Source: Hymenobacter artigasi (GTDB taxonomy: Bacteria; Bacteroidota; Bacteroidia; Cytophagales; Hymenobacteraceae). Taken from it: a stretch of DNA of 64,000 nucleotides. The position numbers and the translations under genes were made by a program. The stretch covers positions 248,001 to 312,000 of the forward strand of contig NZ_JAAVTK010000001.1 of NCBI RefSeq assembly GCF_012275535.1, given 5' to 3'. Positions 1 through 10,300 of this stretch are shown here, piece after piece; position 1 is the stretch's first letter, and the number at the start of each line of letters is the position of its first letter. The notes under the pieces were generated by a model, which saw only the letters and a program-made list of their open reading frames with translations, had not been told where the DNA came from and ran no database searches.

Positions 1-927
1 GGCAAACACGTTTTGCGACGCCGCTACCGGTAGTTCGCGCACCGGCGTGGTGGTGGCTGCCAGCGCGACCTGCTCCCGCCAGGTCGAGTCAATTTCCGTC
101 ATGGTGCGGCCGTAGAGCTGCTCGACGGTGAGGCCGGTGGTGCGCCGGATGCCGTGGGAAAACGAGAACGGATAAAACGGAAACCGATAGTATTCATCCA
201 GCACTTTGCCCCACACATCGGGGCCGTGGTGGGTTTTCAGGTATGAGGTCATGAAGTAGCCCAGCACGTACCAATCGGGCACGTTGTCGCGCAGGGAGCC
301 GTTCACGGCCTTCTGATAGGAGTAGCGGCGACCAGCCAGCAGGTTGGCCCGCAGGCCCACGTTGAAGCTGGGGATGCGCCCGCGCCCGCTGCGCGTGAGG
401 GCCGTTTCGGTACCTACGGCGTCGCCCTCAAAAAACCACTGCGGCACCCCTACCGCCGCAATGCCCAGCGCCCCATCGCCAAAGAGCGGCCCCAGCACCC
501 GGCCCACGCCCTGCCGGGCCTTCTCGAACTGCCCTACGTGCCGGAACTCGTGCACCGCCAGGCCATCGAGCCAGTCCACGGTGCCCAGCCCAAACCCCTG
601 CTGCGGCGTGGTAAAAAACTCGGCGTGCCGGGGCAGAAACGTCACGAAGCCGTTGCTGACCGTGGTCTGGTTCTGCAGCACCACCGCAATGGGACGCGGG
701 CGCACGCCCAGCGTGGCCACGCCGGGGCCGTGCAGCTGCTCCAGCCGCGCCGCCGTGCGCTGCGCCGCCGAGTCAATTCCGCCCGCGTACAGCACCCGGA
801 AATGCGGCGTCCGCACCTCGCGCCAGCGCAGCTCGGGCGGGTTCTGGGAAAGAATGGGCAGGCTTTGGGCACGGGCCGGGGCAATGGCAAACAGGCTCAG
901 CAGCCCCGGCAGCAGCAAACGACGCAT
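1..927 (-). CDS. Exported HExxH/propeller-type protein, C-terminus cut by window edge
   Basis: The frame is open from an ATG at 927 down to position 1, giving 309 codons with no stop, so the C-terminus lies outside the window. The N-terminus MRRLLLPGLLSLFAIAPARA is a clear signal peptide. At about residue 128 there is HEFRH, which fits a gluzincin HExxH zinc site, and a Glu-containing FEGDAVGTE follows about 40 residues later as a possible third ligand. Large Bacteroidota proteins with this N-terminal peptidase-like domain usually continue into TolB/WD40-like beta-propeller repeats, but that part is not visible here. Peptidase activity is an inference from the motif. Start choice rests on the signal peptide. 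Confidence 0.7.
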   Translation of the reverse strand, partial: MRRLLLPGLLSLFAIAPARAQSLPILSQNPPELRWREVRTPHFRVLYAGGIDSAAQRTAARLEQLHGPGVATLGVRPRPIAVVLQNQTTVSNGFVTFLPRHAEFFTTPQQGFGLGTVDWLDGLAVHEFRHVGQFEKARQGVGRVLGPLFGDGALGIAAVGVPQWFFEGDAVGTETALTRSGRGRIPSFNVGLRANLLAGRRYSYQKAVNGSLRDNVPDWYVLGYFMTSYLKTHHGPDVWGKVLDEYYRFPFYPFSFSHGIRRTTGLTVEQLYGRTMTEIDSTWREQVALAATTTPVRELPVAASQNVFA

Positions 928-965
928 AGAATGACGGGAGGGAATTGGACGTAGGGAATGAATGG

Positions 966-998
966 TAAAGAACGTCATGCCGAGCGCAGCCGAGGCCG
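966..998. repeat. Solo arm of CGTCATG/GAGCGCAGCC repeat family
   Basis: The sequence has the same core (CGTCATGCCGAGCGCAGCC) as the arms of the paired copies at 37792-37891 and 63382-63479. No inverted partner lies within 200 bp, so this looks like a half copy left by deletion or incomplete spread. Confidence 0.65.
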
Positions 999-1245
999 GG
1001 CAAGTTCCTGGTGGGCAGCAGCACCTGCTTTGGCTTGTACCGTAGCCGCGCAACGCCGCACAAGCTAAATATGCGGCGGCCCGGCCGCCTACGCAACACA
1101 CGATATAAGGCACTAAATTTTGAAAATCAGTAGTATGACCTTGTTGCAGGCCTCAGCCACGCCCGGCATCCGAACTAATTCAGATGCCGGGCAATGTGGC
1201 TGAAAATATAATTCATGTATCGACATCAAATGTAGCAACATTGAT

Positions 1246-1253
1246 TATCTTTG
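1246..1253 (+). promoter_or_regulatory. Bacteroidota -7 box for yceI
   Basis: TATCTTTG matches the Bacteroidota -7 consensus TAnnTTTG exactly. It ends 32 nt before the yceI ATG. No strong -33 TTTG was found. Confidence 0.55.
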
Positions 1254-1285
1254 TAATCTCAATTCACCTTTTCAACCCCAACGCC

Positions 1286-1834
1286 ATGTCTGAAACCACC
1301 GCCACCGCCACCAAGTGGGCCATCGACCCTACCCACTCCGAAGTGCAGTTCAAAATCAAGCACTTAGTCATTTCCACCGTTACCGGCTCGTTCAAGTCCT
1401 TCCAGGGCACGATGCAGAGCGAGGGCGACACGTTTGAGAATGCCCAGGTAGAGTTCGAACTCGCCGTGGACAGCATCGACACCAACCAGGAAATGCGCGA
1501 CGGCCACCTGAAAGGCGAGGAGTTTTTCGACGCCGCCAAGTTCCCGACCATCAAATTTGAGTCGACTTCCTTCACCAAGAAAAGCGACGATACCTATACC
1601 CTCGCCGGCAACCTCACGATGCGCGACGTGACCAAGCCCGTAACCCTGGAAGCCGAGTACGGCGGCACGGCCGTCGATTTCTACGGCAACACCAAGGCGG
1701 GTTTCGAGGTAACCGGCAAAATCAACCGCAAAGAGTTCGGTCTCACCTGGGGCGGCATCACCGAAGCCGGCGCCATCGTGCTCGGCGACGACGTGAAGCT
1801 GATTGCCAACGTGCAGTTTGCCAAGCAGGCCTAA
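1286..1834 (+). CDS. YceI family lipocalin-like protein
   Basis: The 182-residue product matches the YceI family: it opens with WAIDPTHSEVQFKIKHLVIS and carries the family pattern of alternating beta strands, including MRDGHLKGEEFFDAAKFPTIKF and a C-terminal KLIANVQF strand. YceI proteins form a lipocalin-like barrel that binds long polyisoprenoid or amphiphilic ligands. No signal peptide is seen from the ATG at 1286, so this copy is probably cytoplasmic. An in-frame ATG at 1184 would add 34 residues, but it lies upstream of the TATCTTTG promoter box. The gene converges on the MG2/TonB-plug gene and shares a bidirectional terminator with it. The exact ligand is unknown. Confidence 0.9.
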   Translation: MSETTATATKWAIDPTHSEVQFKIKHLVISTVTGSFKSFQGTMQSEGDTFENAQVEFELAVDSIDTNQEMRDGHLKGEEFFDAAKFPTIKFESTSFTKKSDDTYTLAGNLTMRDVTKPVTLEAEYGGTAVDFYGNTKAGFEVTGKINRKEFGLTWGGITEAGAIVLGDDVKLIANVQFAKQA

Positions 1835-1988
1835 GCGGTTTTCAGGTTCGTGTACACGTAGCGCGAACTTTGTAGTTCGCGTCCCCGCGCCGTTAGAACT
1901 GCTCTGACGGCGCGGGGACGCGAACTACAAAGTTCGCGCTACTGCTTGCTGGCCTCCTAAGCTGTACACAAACCTGGAAACTGCGCTA
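1834..1988. repeat. Palindromic repeat family C, copy 1
   Basis: Perfect 36-bp inverted arms lie at 1858-1893 and 1907-1942 around a 13-nt loop. They start GTAGCGCGAACTTTGTAGTT and end in a GC-rich block. Outside them is a second, imperfect pair of arms (TTTTCAGGTTCGTGTAC against its near-complement at about 1964-1985). Copy 2 at 15276-15432 shares both arm layers but has a different loop, so the whole ~155-bp unit is the repeated element. It contains no ORF, which is MITE-like. Confidence 0.85.
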
Positions 1989-2007
1989 AGCGGCCCGGCT
2001 AAACGCT

Positions 2008-2045
2008 AAAAAGCGGCTGTTCCTTCGGGAGCAGCCGCTTTTTTT
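2008..2045. terminator. Bidirectional terminator between yceI and MG2 gene
   Basis: The stem AAGCGGCTG/CAGCCGCTT has an A-run on its left and a T-run on its right, so it can work in both directions between the two convergent genes. Confidence 0.8.
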
Positions 2046-2061
2046 ATGGTCGGATTATCAG

Positions 2062-4566
2062 CTACTCCACGCGAAGTGTGCCCTGGCCCTGGGCGGTCTG
2101 CCCGCTGCGGGACAGGCCTTCGGTGCGAAGCTGAAATGCGCCTTTGGCATCGGAGGTGAAGAAGCGTACTTCGGCCTGGCCGGCGGCATCAGTCTGCACG
2201 GTGGGGTTCCAGTAGAGCGTAGAGCGGCGGGCATCGGGAAACTCCCGGTTGGTTTTGGGCGCATCATAGCGCGGCACGTAGAATTCGCGGCCGCAGTAGT
2301 AGGCCGGCAAATGCAGCACGGCCACGCCCGGCGCGGGCACTGACGAGGGCTTGAAGGTGGGGCTGCCGCGCCGCGAATACACGGCAATAACGCCATTGGA
2401 ACCCCGGCTGCCATAAATCGCGGCTTGGCCGCCTTTCAGAACTTCAATGCTTTCGGCATCAGTAGCCGGGAAGTAAGCCAGGGCGCTCACGTCCACGGGC
2501 ACGCCGTCGAGCAGAAACAACGGAGAGGAGCTGCCAGCAAAGCTGGTGACGCCCCGAATCAACACGTTGGTGTTTTCGCCGGTGCCAGTGACGGTGACGC
2601 CCGCTACCCGGCCCTGCAGCATCTGGAGCACCGTGTTGCTTCCGCTGCCAGGATAATCGTCCATTTTCAGCACGGTAGCGCCGGTAGAAGGATAAATCCG
2701 GCGCGGGTCGCTGACCACAGCCTTGGCCCCCTTCACCGTAACACCGCCGAGGAGGATGGTTTTGGTGGTATCGAGCCGGAACTTGCGTTCGGCGGTGCGC
2801 TGCTGCTGGCTACGGGCCAGGGCATCGGCCAGCGCGGCCGGGACCTGTAGGGGTAGCGGGGCCTTGGGGCGGCGGGGCACGGGCGGGCCGGGGTCGAGGT
2901 GCAGCTCGGCATTGCGGCCGTCTTTGCCGGTGCGGGCCTGCAGCGTCACACGGATGGTGTCGCAGCCGCCAATGCCGTTGAACAGGAAGCGGCCTTCCTC
3001 GTCGGCCGTGGTGGCCATAAACAGCTTGGTGGGCGCGGTTTGCAGGAAGTTGAGTTTGCCGCCCGGCACTGGCTTGCCGTTGCGCTGCAATATCTGGCCC
3101 AGCACGCTCACCGAGCGCTCCACGCCAAAATCCTGCACCGGAGCCTTGTTGCTCAACACATTGGTCCAGGCAAAGCGCCGCCAGCCCTGCGTGAGCAACA
3201 GGGCATCGAGGTGCTGAGCGGTTTCGGGGGTGGGGTTCTGGAAGTAGTAGCCGGGGGTTTCGACGTAGCCCGCCAGGTCGGAGGTCAGCAACAGGTTGGA
3301 GGCAATGGTTTCGGCGTTGGCCTCGGCCACGCCGGCATCGGTCACGGCCAGGGAGAGGTTGGCGGCCACCGGTTCGCCGGCGGCATTGGCTACGGCCACG
3401 CGCACGCGCACCGGCTGGCGGCTGCCGTAGCTGGGCCGGTCGGGCGTGAGGGTAACGTGCAGGCCCGGGTCGGTTTGGGCAAAGGCCAGCCGCTCGGCCA
3501 GCGGCGCACCCTGCCCATCAAACAGCGTGAAATGCACGATGCCGGCCGGGAACTTGCTTTTCGGAATGCGGGCCGTGAACACCTCGGCTCCCGTTACCTG
3601 GCCCCGACCCACGTAGGCCGCCGTGCCGCGCACCTGGCCCAGCAGCAGCACCGGGCCGCCGCTGCCCCCCTGCTGCCGGATGGCCACCAGGTAGTCGTTG
3701 GTGAGGGTGATGACGTGCAGCGTGTAGCCACTGGCCTGCACCGCCGGCAGCGGCACCGTGAGGGGCACGGCCGCCGGGGCCAGTACCGCGTGGTAGCGCT
3801 GCCCCGCTACCGGGGTGAGCACGAATGTGCCCATGCCCAAATGACTGCTGCCAAACGCGGCAACGAGTTTATTATCCCCATCAAACACCTTGCCTTCCAC
3901 GTCAATACCATGGGCGGCAAAGTCGGTGACTTTGAATGCCACGGTGTTTTCGAGCCCGGCCACCAGGTTGCCGCCTTCGGGGAAAAACTGCACGTCGGGC
4001 GGCGTGGCCACGGACTGGGCCAGCTGGCGGGCGGCGGTGGCACGGGCCCGCACGGCCGCCGGCTTCGAATCGGGGTTTTCGACCGGAGCAGCGGGCCAGA
4101 TGGCCACCTGGCGGCTATAGAAAAAGGTGGGGCCGGCGTTGCGCATCCAGCTGGTATAGGCCCGCAGGGTGTAATTGCCGGGGCTGAGGGTATCAGGCAG
4201 GGCCACGTCGCCGGGGGCCAGGCCGGCTTCCAGGCGCAGGTTGCGGCGGGCCACCAGCTGGCTGTTGGCGTTCAGCAGCTCCACGTGCAGCACCTTGCTC
4301 AGGGTGTCGGGCTGGTGGCGGTCGGCGTCTACCACATAGGCTTTCAGCCAGATGGTTTCGCCGGCCGTGTACCAGGGCTTATCGAGGTGCAGGTAGGCTT
4401 TTTCGGGCAGGGCAGCGGCATAAAACCGCTGCACGCTCAGCACAATGCGGCGCACCACCTCATCGTCGGTGGGCGAGCGAAAGGCGGCGGCACTCAGCGC
4501 TACAATGGCCAGCAGGGCAGCCGACGGCCACGCCCGGCGCAGGCGTAAACGGGTAGAAAACGACAT
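2062..4566 (-). CDS. MG2 domain and TonB-plug protein
   Basis: The 834-residue protein starts with a basic n-region and a hydrophobic signal segment (residues about 12-29). An MG2-type macroglobulin strand follows (KPWYTAGETIWLKAYV, from about residue 63), then further beta-rich domains and a carboxypeptidase-regulatory-like strand (VSVLGQILQRNGKPVPGG). A TonB-dependent receptor plug lies at roughly 620-730 (NVLIRGVTSF, PLFLLDGVPVD, IEVLKGGQAAIYG, GVIAVYSRRG). The protein ends about 105 residues later, so there is no 22-strand barrel. Such MG2/plug proteins occur widely in Bacteroidota as exported envelope proteins of unclear role. The ATG at 4566 was preferred over one 45 codons upstream because it directly precedes the signal peptide. 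Function beyond envelope location is not known. Confidence 0.85.
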   Translation of the reverse strand: MSFSTRLRLRRAWPSAALLAIVALSAAAFRSPTDDEVVRRIVLSVQRFYAAALPEKAYLHLDKPWYTAGETIWLKAYVVDADRHQPDTLSKVLHVELLNANSQLVARRNLRLEAGLAPGDVALPDTLSPGNYTLRAYTSWMRNAGPTFFYSRQVAIWPAAPVENPDSKPAAVRARATAARQLAQSVATPPDVQFFPEGGNLVAGLENTVAFKVTDFAAHGIDVEGKVFDGDNKLVAAFGSSHLGMGTFVLTPVAGQRYHAVLAPAAVPLTVPLPAVQASGYTLHVITLTNDYLVAIRQQGGSGGPVLLLGQVRGTAAYVGRGQVTGAEVFTARIPKSKFPAGIVHFTLFDGQGAPLAERLAFAQTDPGLHVTLTPDRPSYGSRQPVRVRVAVANAAGEPVAANLSLAVTDAGVAEANAETIASNLLLTSDLAGYVETPGYYFQNPTPETAQHLDALLLTQGWRRFAWTNVLSNKAPVQDFGVERSVSVLGQILQRNGKPVPGGKLNFLQTAPTKLFMATTADEEGRFLFNGIGGCDTIRVTLQARTGKDGRNAELHLDPGPPVPRRPKAPLPLQVPAALADALARSQQQRTAERKFRLDTTKTILLGGVTVKGAKAVVSDPRRIYPSTGATVLKMDDYPGSGSNTVLQMLQGRVAGVTVTGTGENTNVLIRGVTSFAGSSSPLFLLDGVPVDVSALAYFPATDAESIEVLKGGQAAIYGSRGSNGVIAVYSRRGSPTFKPSSVPAPGVAVLHLPAYYCGREFYVPRYDAPKTNREFPDARRSTLYWNPTVQTDAAGQAEVRFFTSDAKGAFQLRTEGLSRSGQTAQGQGTLRVE

Positions 4567-4705
4567 GGAACGGTGGAAAGAAACACAACGGAAAGGGCTT
4601 TCGGCAAGCGACACCAAATACCGCTGCTCCGAAACCGGCTCAATATAAGAGCGCCCGGCCAAATTGGTCGGGCGCGCCGGGCATTCCAGTAAGACGGACA
4701 AGGCC

Positions 4706-5710
4706 TTAGGCCGAGAGCAGTTCCTTATCCGGCACGCTCTGGTCCTTGAGGGTGGCGGTGCCGCGCTCCTTGCGCGTGATGCGCGAGTAGAGACTGATTT
4801 CCTGGTCGAACAGGAACATGAAGAAAAGCTTGGTGTAGCTGGTGTGGGCCAGCAGGGGCTCGTAGAACTCGGGGGCCACGGTTTTGAGCTTGGGCAGGTT
4901 GTTCCACGGAATGCTGGGCATGTCGTGGTGCTCGTTGTGGAAGCCCACGTTGAGGTTGATGCCGTTGAGGCGGCCGTAGTAGGAATAGGTTTCCTGCGAG
5001 TCGCTCAGGGTGAGGTAGTGCTCCTGAATCCAGCGGGCCCCAAGCGGGTGCAGGCCCACCGAAAACCAGAAGCTGAGGAACAGATACAGCAGGGCCGTCC
5101 AGCCGAAGAAGTACACAATGGCCACGTCGAAGGCAATTTGGGCAGCGATGTTGGCAAAAACGTACTTGTCGACGGTGGCAATTTCGCGGCAGCGGATGGT
5201 GCGAATAAGCTGAAATACCGGAAAGAAAAACAGCCAGATGGCTTTGCCAATGCTGTAGTTGTTAATCAGCTTGGCCTCGTACCAGTCGGGCAGGTCGGCA
5301 TCGAGCTCGTGCACGCCCTGAAAAACGTGGTGCTTGATGTGAAAATTCTTGAAGCTGATGGCCGTGGGGAAAATCGACGGGAAATTGGCCAGAATGCCAG
5401 TGGCCACGTTCTGCCACAGCTTGCGAAACACCAGGTTGTGCGCCGCTTCGTGAATGACCACAAACAGCGTGTGCGAAAAAAACGCGCCCACCAGGTACGC
5501 CGCCGGAATGGTCCAGTACCAGGCCTGGCCACGCAGGAAGTACGCAATGGCCACCTGCGCCACCACGCAGCCCAGCCCGATGAGGAAGGTGGTGGGGTTG
5601 CGCGTCATCAGCTGCTTCACCTCGGGGTGGGCCTTGATAATTTGGCGGGTGCGCACGCGGTGCGGCTCGGGGGCCGTGGCCACGGTGAAAGCAGTAGGTG
5701 CTGAAGCCAT
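4706..5710 (-). CDS. Fatty acid desaturase, sphingolipid delta-4 (DES1)-like
   Basis: The 334-residue membrane protein has the three His boxes of membrane di-iron desaturases: HEAAH (87-91), HIKHH (124-128) and HNEHH (258-262). Similarity to eukaryotic dihydroceramide delta-4 desaturase (DEGS1) goes well beyond the boxes. The N-terminal segment IIKAHPEVKQLM resembles the Lipid_DES domain, and GLHPLGARWIQEHY, ETYSYYGRLN and NVGFHNEHHDMPSIP follow the DEGS1 order and spacing. Several hydrophobic helices (about 42-60, 66-90, 155-170, 190-222) fit an integral membrane enzyme. Length is close to the usual ~320. Bacteroidota make dihydroceramides, so a dihydroceramide-type substrate is a reasonable inference; an acyl-lipid substrate is possible. 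The start at 5710 was preferred over 5764 because the -7 box lies at 5762-5769. Confidence 0.88.
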   Translation of the reverse strand: MASAPTAFTVATAPEPHRVRTRQIIKAHPEVKQLMTRNPTTFLIGLGCVVAQVAIAYFLRGQAWYWTIPAAYLVGAFFSHTLFVVIHEAAHNLVFRKLWQNVATGILANFPSIFPTAISFKNFHIKHHVFQGVHELDADLPDWYEAKLINNYSIGKAIWLFFFPVFQLIRTIRCREIATVDKYVFANIAAQIAFDVAIVYFFGWTALLYLFLSFWFSVGLHPLGARWIQEHYLTLSDSQETYSYYGRLNGINLNVGFHNEHHDMPSIPWNNLPKLKTVAPEFYEPLLAHTSYTKLFFMFLFDQEISLYSRITRKERGTATLKDQSVPDKELLSA

Positions 5711-5761
5711 AAAAAAGCAGAAGACGGGCGTGGTAAATGAGGACGCGCCCGGCCTTGCAGA

Positions 5762-5769
5762 CAAAAATA
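5762..5769 (-). promoter_or_regulatory. -7 box for the DES-like desaturase
   Basis: On the minus strand this reads TATTTTTG, an exact TAnnTTTG match. It ends 51 nt upstream of the ATG at 5710 and argues against the ATG at 5764. Confidence 0.5.
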
Positions 5770-5797
5770 CGGCAAATAGGTTCAGCCCGGCTGCTGG

Positions 5798-6196
5798 CTA
5801 CATCTGCTTTAGCCAGCCCTTCGCGGTGTCAACGTCGTCGAAGGTGGCCACCACCGGGCTACCGGCCGTGAACTGCAGGGTGAGGTCGGTGGAAAGACGG
5901 CTGTAGAGATTGGGCGAATAAACCCAGGCGAAGTACTGCAGGCCGGCGGCCGTCATGGCCGGAAACCAGTCTTTGCCGGCCCACTCGGCGGCATCGCTCC
6001 ACATGCTGGTTACGCGGGTATTGTCGTTCAGCACCTTGTGGCAGCGCTGCAGTTTCATTAGCCGCAGCATTTCCTGGCCGCCCTGCTGCACACTGGCCAG
6101 GTCCTGGTTGCCGTGCCAGTCGGCCAGAAGCCACTCATTCAAATGGTCGTAGGAGAGCGTGATGTGAGGTGCTTCAAATAACGTTTGCAGGGACAT
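5798..6196 (-). CDS. Conserved hypothetical protein, possible STAS-like fold
   Basis: The 132-residue protein has no signal peptide or membrane segment. It is rich in Trp and aromatic residues (WLLADWHGNQD, EWAGKDWFPAMTAAGLQYFAWV). The pattern of an N-terminal strand pair, a helix with LRLMKLQRCHKVLNDN, and a late strand-helix (VVATFDDVDTAKGWLKQ) resembles SpoIIAA/STAS-like proteins that Bacteroidota carry as uncharacterised single genes. That fold guess is based on pattern only. It lies upstream of the desaturase in the same direction, but the desaturase has its own promoter in between. Confidence 0.7.
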   Translation of the reverse strand: MSLQTLFEAPHITLSYDHLNEWLLADWHGNQDLASVQQGGQEMLRLMKLQRCHKVLNDNTRVTSMWSDAAEWAGKDWFPAMTAAGLQYFAWVYSPNLYSRLSTDLTLQFTAGSPVVATFDDVDTAKGWLKQM

Positions 6197-6580
6197 AGCT
6201 TCAAATTGGATAGCAATAGCGCCTGCTACGGGAAGTACGTAGTAAAGGATGCAAACATGAATTTTTTGCTCATCTTTATTCGGCCCACCTCCCTACAAAG
6301 GCATAGGCCAATCGCTGCACCAGTATAAATACGGATACTGCTTCATTTCTCATCCTCCTGAATCTGCGCATTGGACAATTGATTTCGCAACCACGACGGC
6401 ACTGTTGCGGTTGCCATTGCGGAGCCGGCCACCAGCACGGCCACCCCCACCAACCCGGACGGCTCCCAAGGCCGTACATTAAGAATCAAGGAGATTGGCG
6501 CGGGCTGTAAGGCCGGCCAGGCGTCAGCGTCTATCGTCGCAGCCATTTCCTTTCGGCATTCCTCTCTTCGTCTCATTTTC
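6197..6580. other. Spacer upstream of msrA, possible small gene
   Basis: This divergent region of about 380 bp contains one possible small minus-strand gene (6343-6546, listed separately). No strong TAnnTTTG box or repeat was seen. Confidence 0.4.
6343..6546 (-). CDS. Possible small membrane protein (67 aa)
   Basis: A 67-residue reading frame from the ATG at 6546 has a soluble N-terminus, one hydrophobic stretch suitable as a membrane helix (GLVGVAVLVAGSAMATATV) and a short charged tail ending IQEDEK. It fills a divergent spacer that otherwise has no gene. A longer start at 6582 would overlap the msrA start. No family is recognised, and it may be a chance ORF in GC-rich DNA. Confidence 0.35.
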   Translation of the reverse strand: MAATIDADAWPALQPAPISLILNVRPWEPSGLVGVAVLVAGSAMATATVPSWLRNQLSNAQIQEDEK

Positions 6581-7255
<675 letters not shown>

Positions 7256-7288
7256 GCGTTGGCTGTTTAGTTGACGTCCTACCAAAAT

Positions 7289-7317
7289 GCCCTGGTCCGC
7301 AACGACCGGGGCTTTTT
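7289..7317 (+). terminator. Terminator after msrA
   Basis: The stem GCCCTGGTC/GACCGGGGC encloses a 6-nt loop and is followed by a T5 run. Confidence 0.75.
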
Positions 7318-7348
7318 GATGGCCGTCGTGCACCCGCTTCCAGCAGCC

Positions 7349-7356
7349 TATCTTTG
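7349..7356 (+). promoter_or_regulatory. -7 box for the multi-PAS kinase
   Basis: TATCTTTG is an exact TAnnTTTG match that ends 38 nt before the kinase ATG at 7395 and lies downstream of the msrA terminator. Confidence 0.55.
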
Positions 7357-7394
7357 AAAGCGGAAGTGGCCGGCTGGTGGCTGTTTTCAATTGA

Positions 7395-10300
7395 ATGTCC
7401 GCTCTTGATATGTCGTTTGCTACCCCACCAGCGCTGGATTTTGAGCTGCTGTTCTCGCTGCTGCCCGCGCCCCACGGCGTATTAGCACCCGATGGCACGG
7501 TGCTGCACCTGAACGCGGCCATGGTAGCCCTGCTGCCCGCCGGCACCGCGCCCGATGCCCTCATCGGCCAGCCGCTGGCCACCCTGCGCGCCGCCGCTGA
7601 GGCGGGTGGGGCCGTGCTGGCGGCCAGCACCGCCTGGGCTCCGGCCATGGCTGCCGCGCTCGCCGGCACGGCCCAGGTCCTGATGCCGGCCCCGGTGCCC
7701 GCCGGCCTGGGCGCGCCGCACGGCTACTGGCAGGCCACGCTGCAGCCCATTCCGCCGCCGCAGGCGCGCTATGTGCTGCTGCGCCTGCTCGATGTGACGC
7801 CGCAGCTGCACAGCCAGCTGGTGGCCGAGCAGGAACAGGAGCGGTTCCGGTTTCTGGCCGAAAGCCTGCCGCAGCTCGTGTGGGCCACCAACGCGCAGGG
7901 CGAGCCTGATTATACCAATCAGCGCTTCATGGCCTACACCGGCCACGACGTGCTGCAAATGAGCGAAGCGGAAAAAGCCGTTTTGTGGCAGCAGATTATT
8001 CATCCCGATGACCTGGCCGGCATGTATGCCCGCTGGGGCGAGGCGCTGCACAGCACGCAGCCCTTCGAGCTGGAGTTCCGGATGCGCGGCGTGGCGGGCG
8101 AGTACCGCTGGTTTCTTTCGCAGGTAGTGGCCCAGCGCGGGGCCGATGGGCAGGTGCAGCGCTGGTTTGGCCTGTGCACCGATATAGACGCCCGCTACCG
8201 CGCCCAGGTGCTCGTGGATGACCAGCAGCGCCACATGCAGCGCATTCTCGACCAGCTGCCGCTCACCATCACCGCGATGGAAGCGCCCGATTTTCGGTTT
8301 ACGTTTCTCTCGGCCCGCGCCCGCGAGCAGATGGGGCCGCGCGTTAGCATTGGTACTTCCGTAGCCGAGAGCCTGCCCGAAATTGCCGACCAGGGCTACC
8401 TCAAGCTCCTGCAGCAGGTAGTGGCCACCGGCCAGCCGGTGCTGGGCCATGAGGAGCGCTCCATCCTCACCGACCCTGCCACCGGCGAGCTCCGCGAGCA
8501 TTACAACAACTTCGGCTACCTGCCCCTGGCCGGCGAGCCCGGGGCCGCCCCCGGCGTGCTGGCCTACAGCCTCGACGTGACCGAGCAGGTGCAGGCCCGC
8601 CAGCGCAGCGAAGACCTGCTCGCCGAGGCCCGCGCCGCCGACCAGCGCCTGCGCCACGTGACGGAAAGCCTGCCGTCCATCACCTTCATCAGCGACCAGA
8701 CCGGGCAGGTGCTCTACCTCAGCCCGCAGTGGTATGCTTACACCGGCACCCAGCTGGGCGACGACCTGGCCGATGCCTGGACTGCCTGCCTGCACCCCGA
8801 CGACAGCGCCCGCGTGGCCACCGAATACGCCGCCGCGCTGGCCGCCGGCACGCCCTGGCACTACGAGCTGCGCCTGCGCCGCCACGATGGCGCGTACCGC
8901 TGGTTTATGAGCCAGGGCGTGCCCGAGCCGCTGGCCGATGCCGTGGGCCGCCCCCGGCAGTGGTTCGGCTCCGACCTCGACATTCACGAGCTGCACGAGG
9001 CCCGGTATCGCCTCGAAGTGAAAGACCGGCAGCTCAGCCAGATTCTGGCCCAGGCCCCAGCGTTTATTGCCACGTTTGAGGGCCCCGACCACCGCTATTC
9101 GTTCTTCAACGCTGGCTACTACCAGCTGATGAGGCCCCGCCCCCACCTGGGCCAGCCCGTGGCCGAGGTGCAGCCCGAAGTGGCCAGGCAGGGCTTTCTG
9201 AAGCTGCTCGACCGCGTGTACCAGACCGGCAAGCCTTTTGTGGGGCACGAAACGCTCATTCGGCTGCCCGGCCACCACCCCGCCGAATCCCTGACGGAGC
9301 ACTACTTCGACCTGAACCTGGTGCCCCTGCGCGACAACCAGGACCGGGTGTATGGGGTACTGAGCTTTGCCCTGGAAGTGACCGAGCGCGTGCACGCCCG
9401 CCAGCACGCCGAGGCCCTGGCGGCCGAAATGAACCGCCGCAACGAGCAGGTGAACGCCATCACCGCTTCGGTGCCGGTGTTCATTTTCAACTTCGACCCC
9501 AGCGGCTACATCACCTACACCAACCCGTACTTTTACGAATACACCGGCCTGAGCCCGGCCGCCGCGCCCAACGCGGCCTGGGACTTCCTGCCGCCCGACG
9601 ACCGCGCCGCCGTGAGCACCGTGGCCCAGGCGGCCATGGCGGCCGGCGAAGCCTGGCAGGCCACCTTCCGCTGCCGCCGGCACGATGGCGAGCTGCGCTG
9701 GTTTCAGACCAAAGTGCAGCCCTACACCAATGCCACCGGGCAGCTGGCCGGCTTCAGCGCGGCCACCGTGGAAATCCACGACCTGCACGAGCGCACTGAG
9801 GAGCTGACCCGCAGCCGCACCGACTTTGCCGCGCTGGCCGACAACATGGCCCAGCTGGCTTGGATGGCCGATGCCACGGGCTATATTTTCTGGTATAACC
9901 AGCGCTGGTACGATTACACGGGGGCCACCCTGGCCACCATGCAGGGCACAGGCTGGCAGGCCGTGCACGACCCCACCCTGCTGGCAGACATCAATGCCCG
10001 TTATCTGGCGGCCATTCAGGCCGGGCAGCCGTGGGAAGACACTTTCCCACTGCGCCGCCACGACGGCGAGTACCGCTGGTTCCTGAGCCGCGCCCGGCCC
10101 ATCCGCGACGAAGCCACCGGCGCGGTGGTGCGCTGGTTTGGCACCAATACCGACGTGACCGAGCTACGCCACCTGCAAACCCAGCTGGCCGCCAGCGAGG
10201 AAGAGCAACGCATTCAGGCCGAGAGCATTCCGCAACAGGTGTGGACGGCCCGGCCCGATGGCACCGTGGATTTCTACAACCACCGCACGGCCGCTTACCT

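Larger units (their letters stand above)
928..1285. other. Intergenic region with solo repeat arm and hairpin
   Basis: Divergent spacer between the truncated exported protein and yceI. It holds one unpaired arm of the CGTCATG-type repeat (966-998), a hairpin with 10-bp arms at 1161-1170 and 1183-1192, and the yceI promoter near 1246. An upstream in-frame ATG at 1184 exists for yceI but lies before the promoter, so it is not used as the start. No convincing gene is seen. Confidence 0.6.

Noticed and set aside
7482..10061. An 859-codon open frame antisense to the PAS kinase
   Set aside because: It mirrors the kinase's codon bias in GC-rich DNA, has no motif, and the kinase frame has clear PAS domains. 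Similar long antisense frames at 2899-4548, 32116-34101 and 51550-52767 were left out for the same reason.
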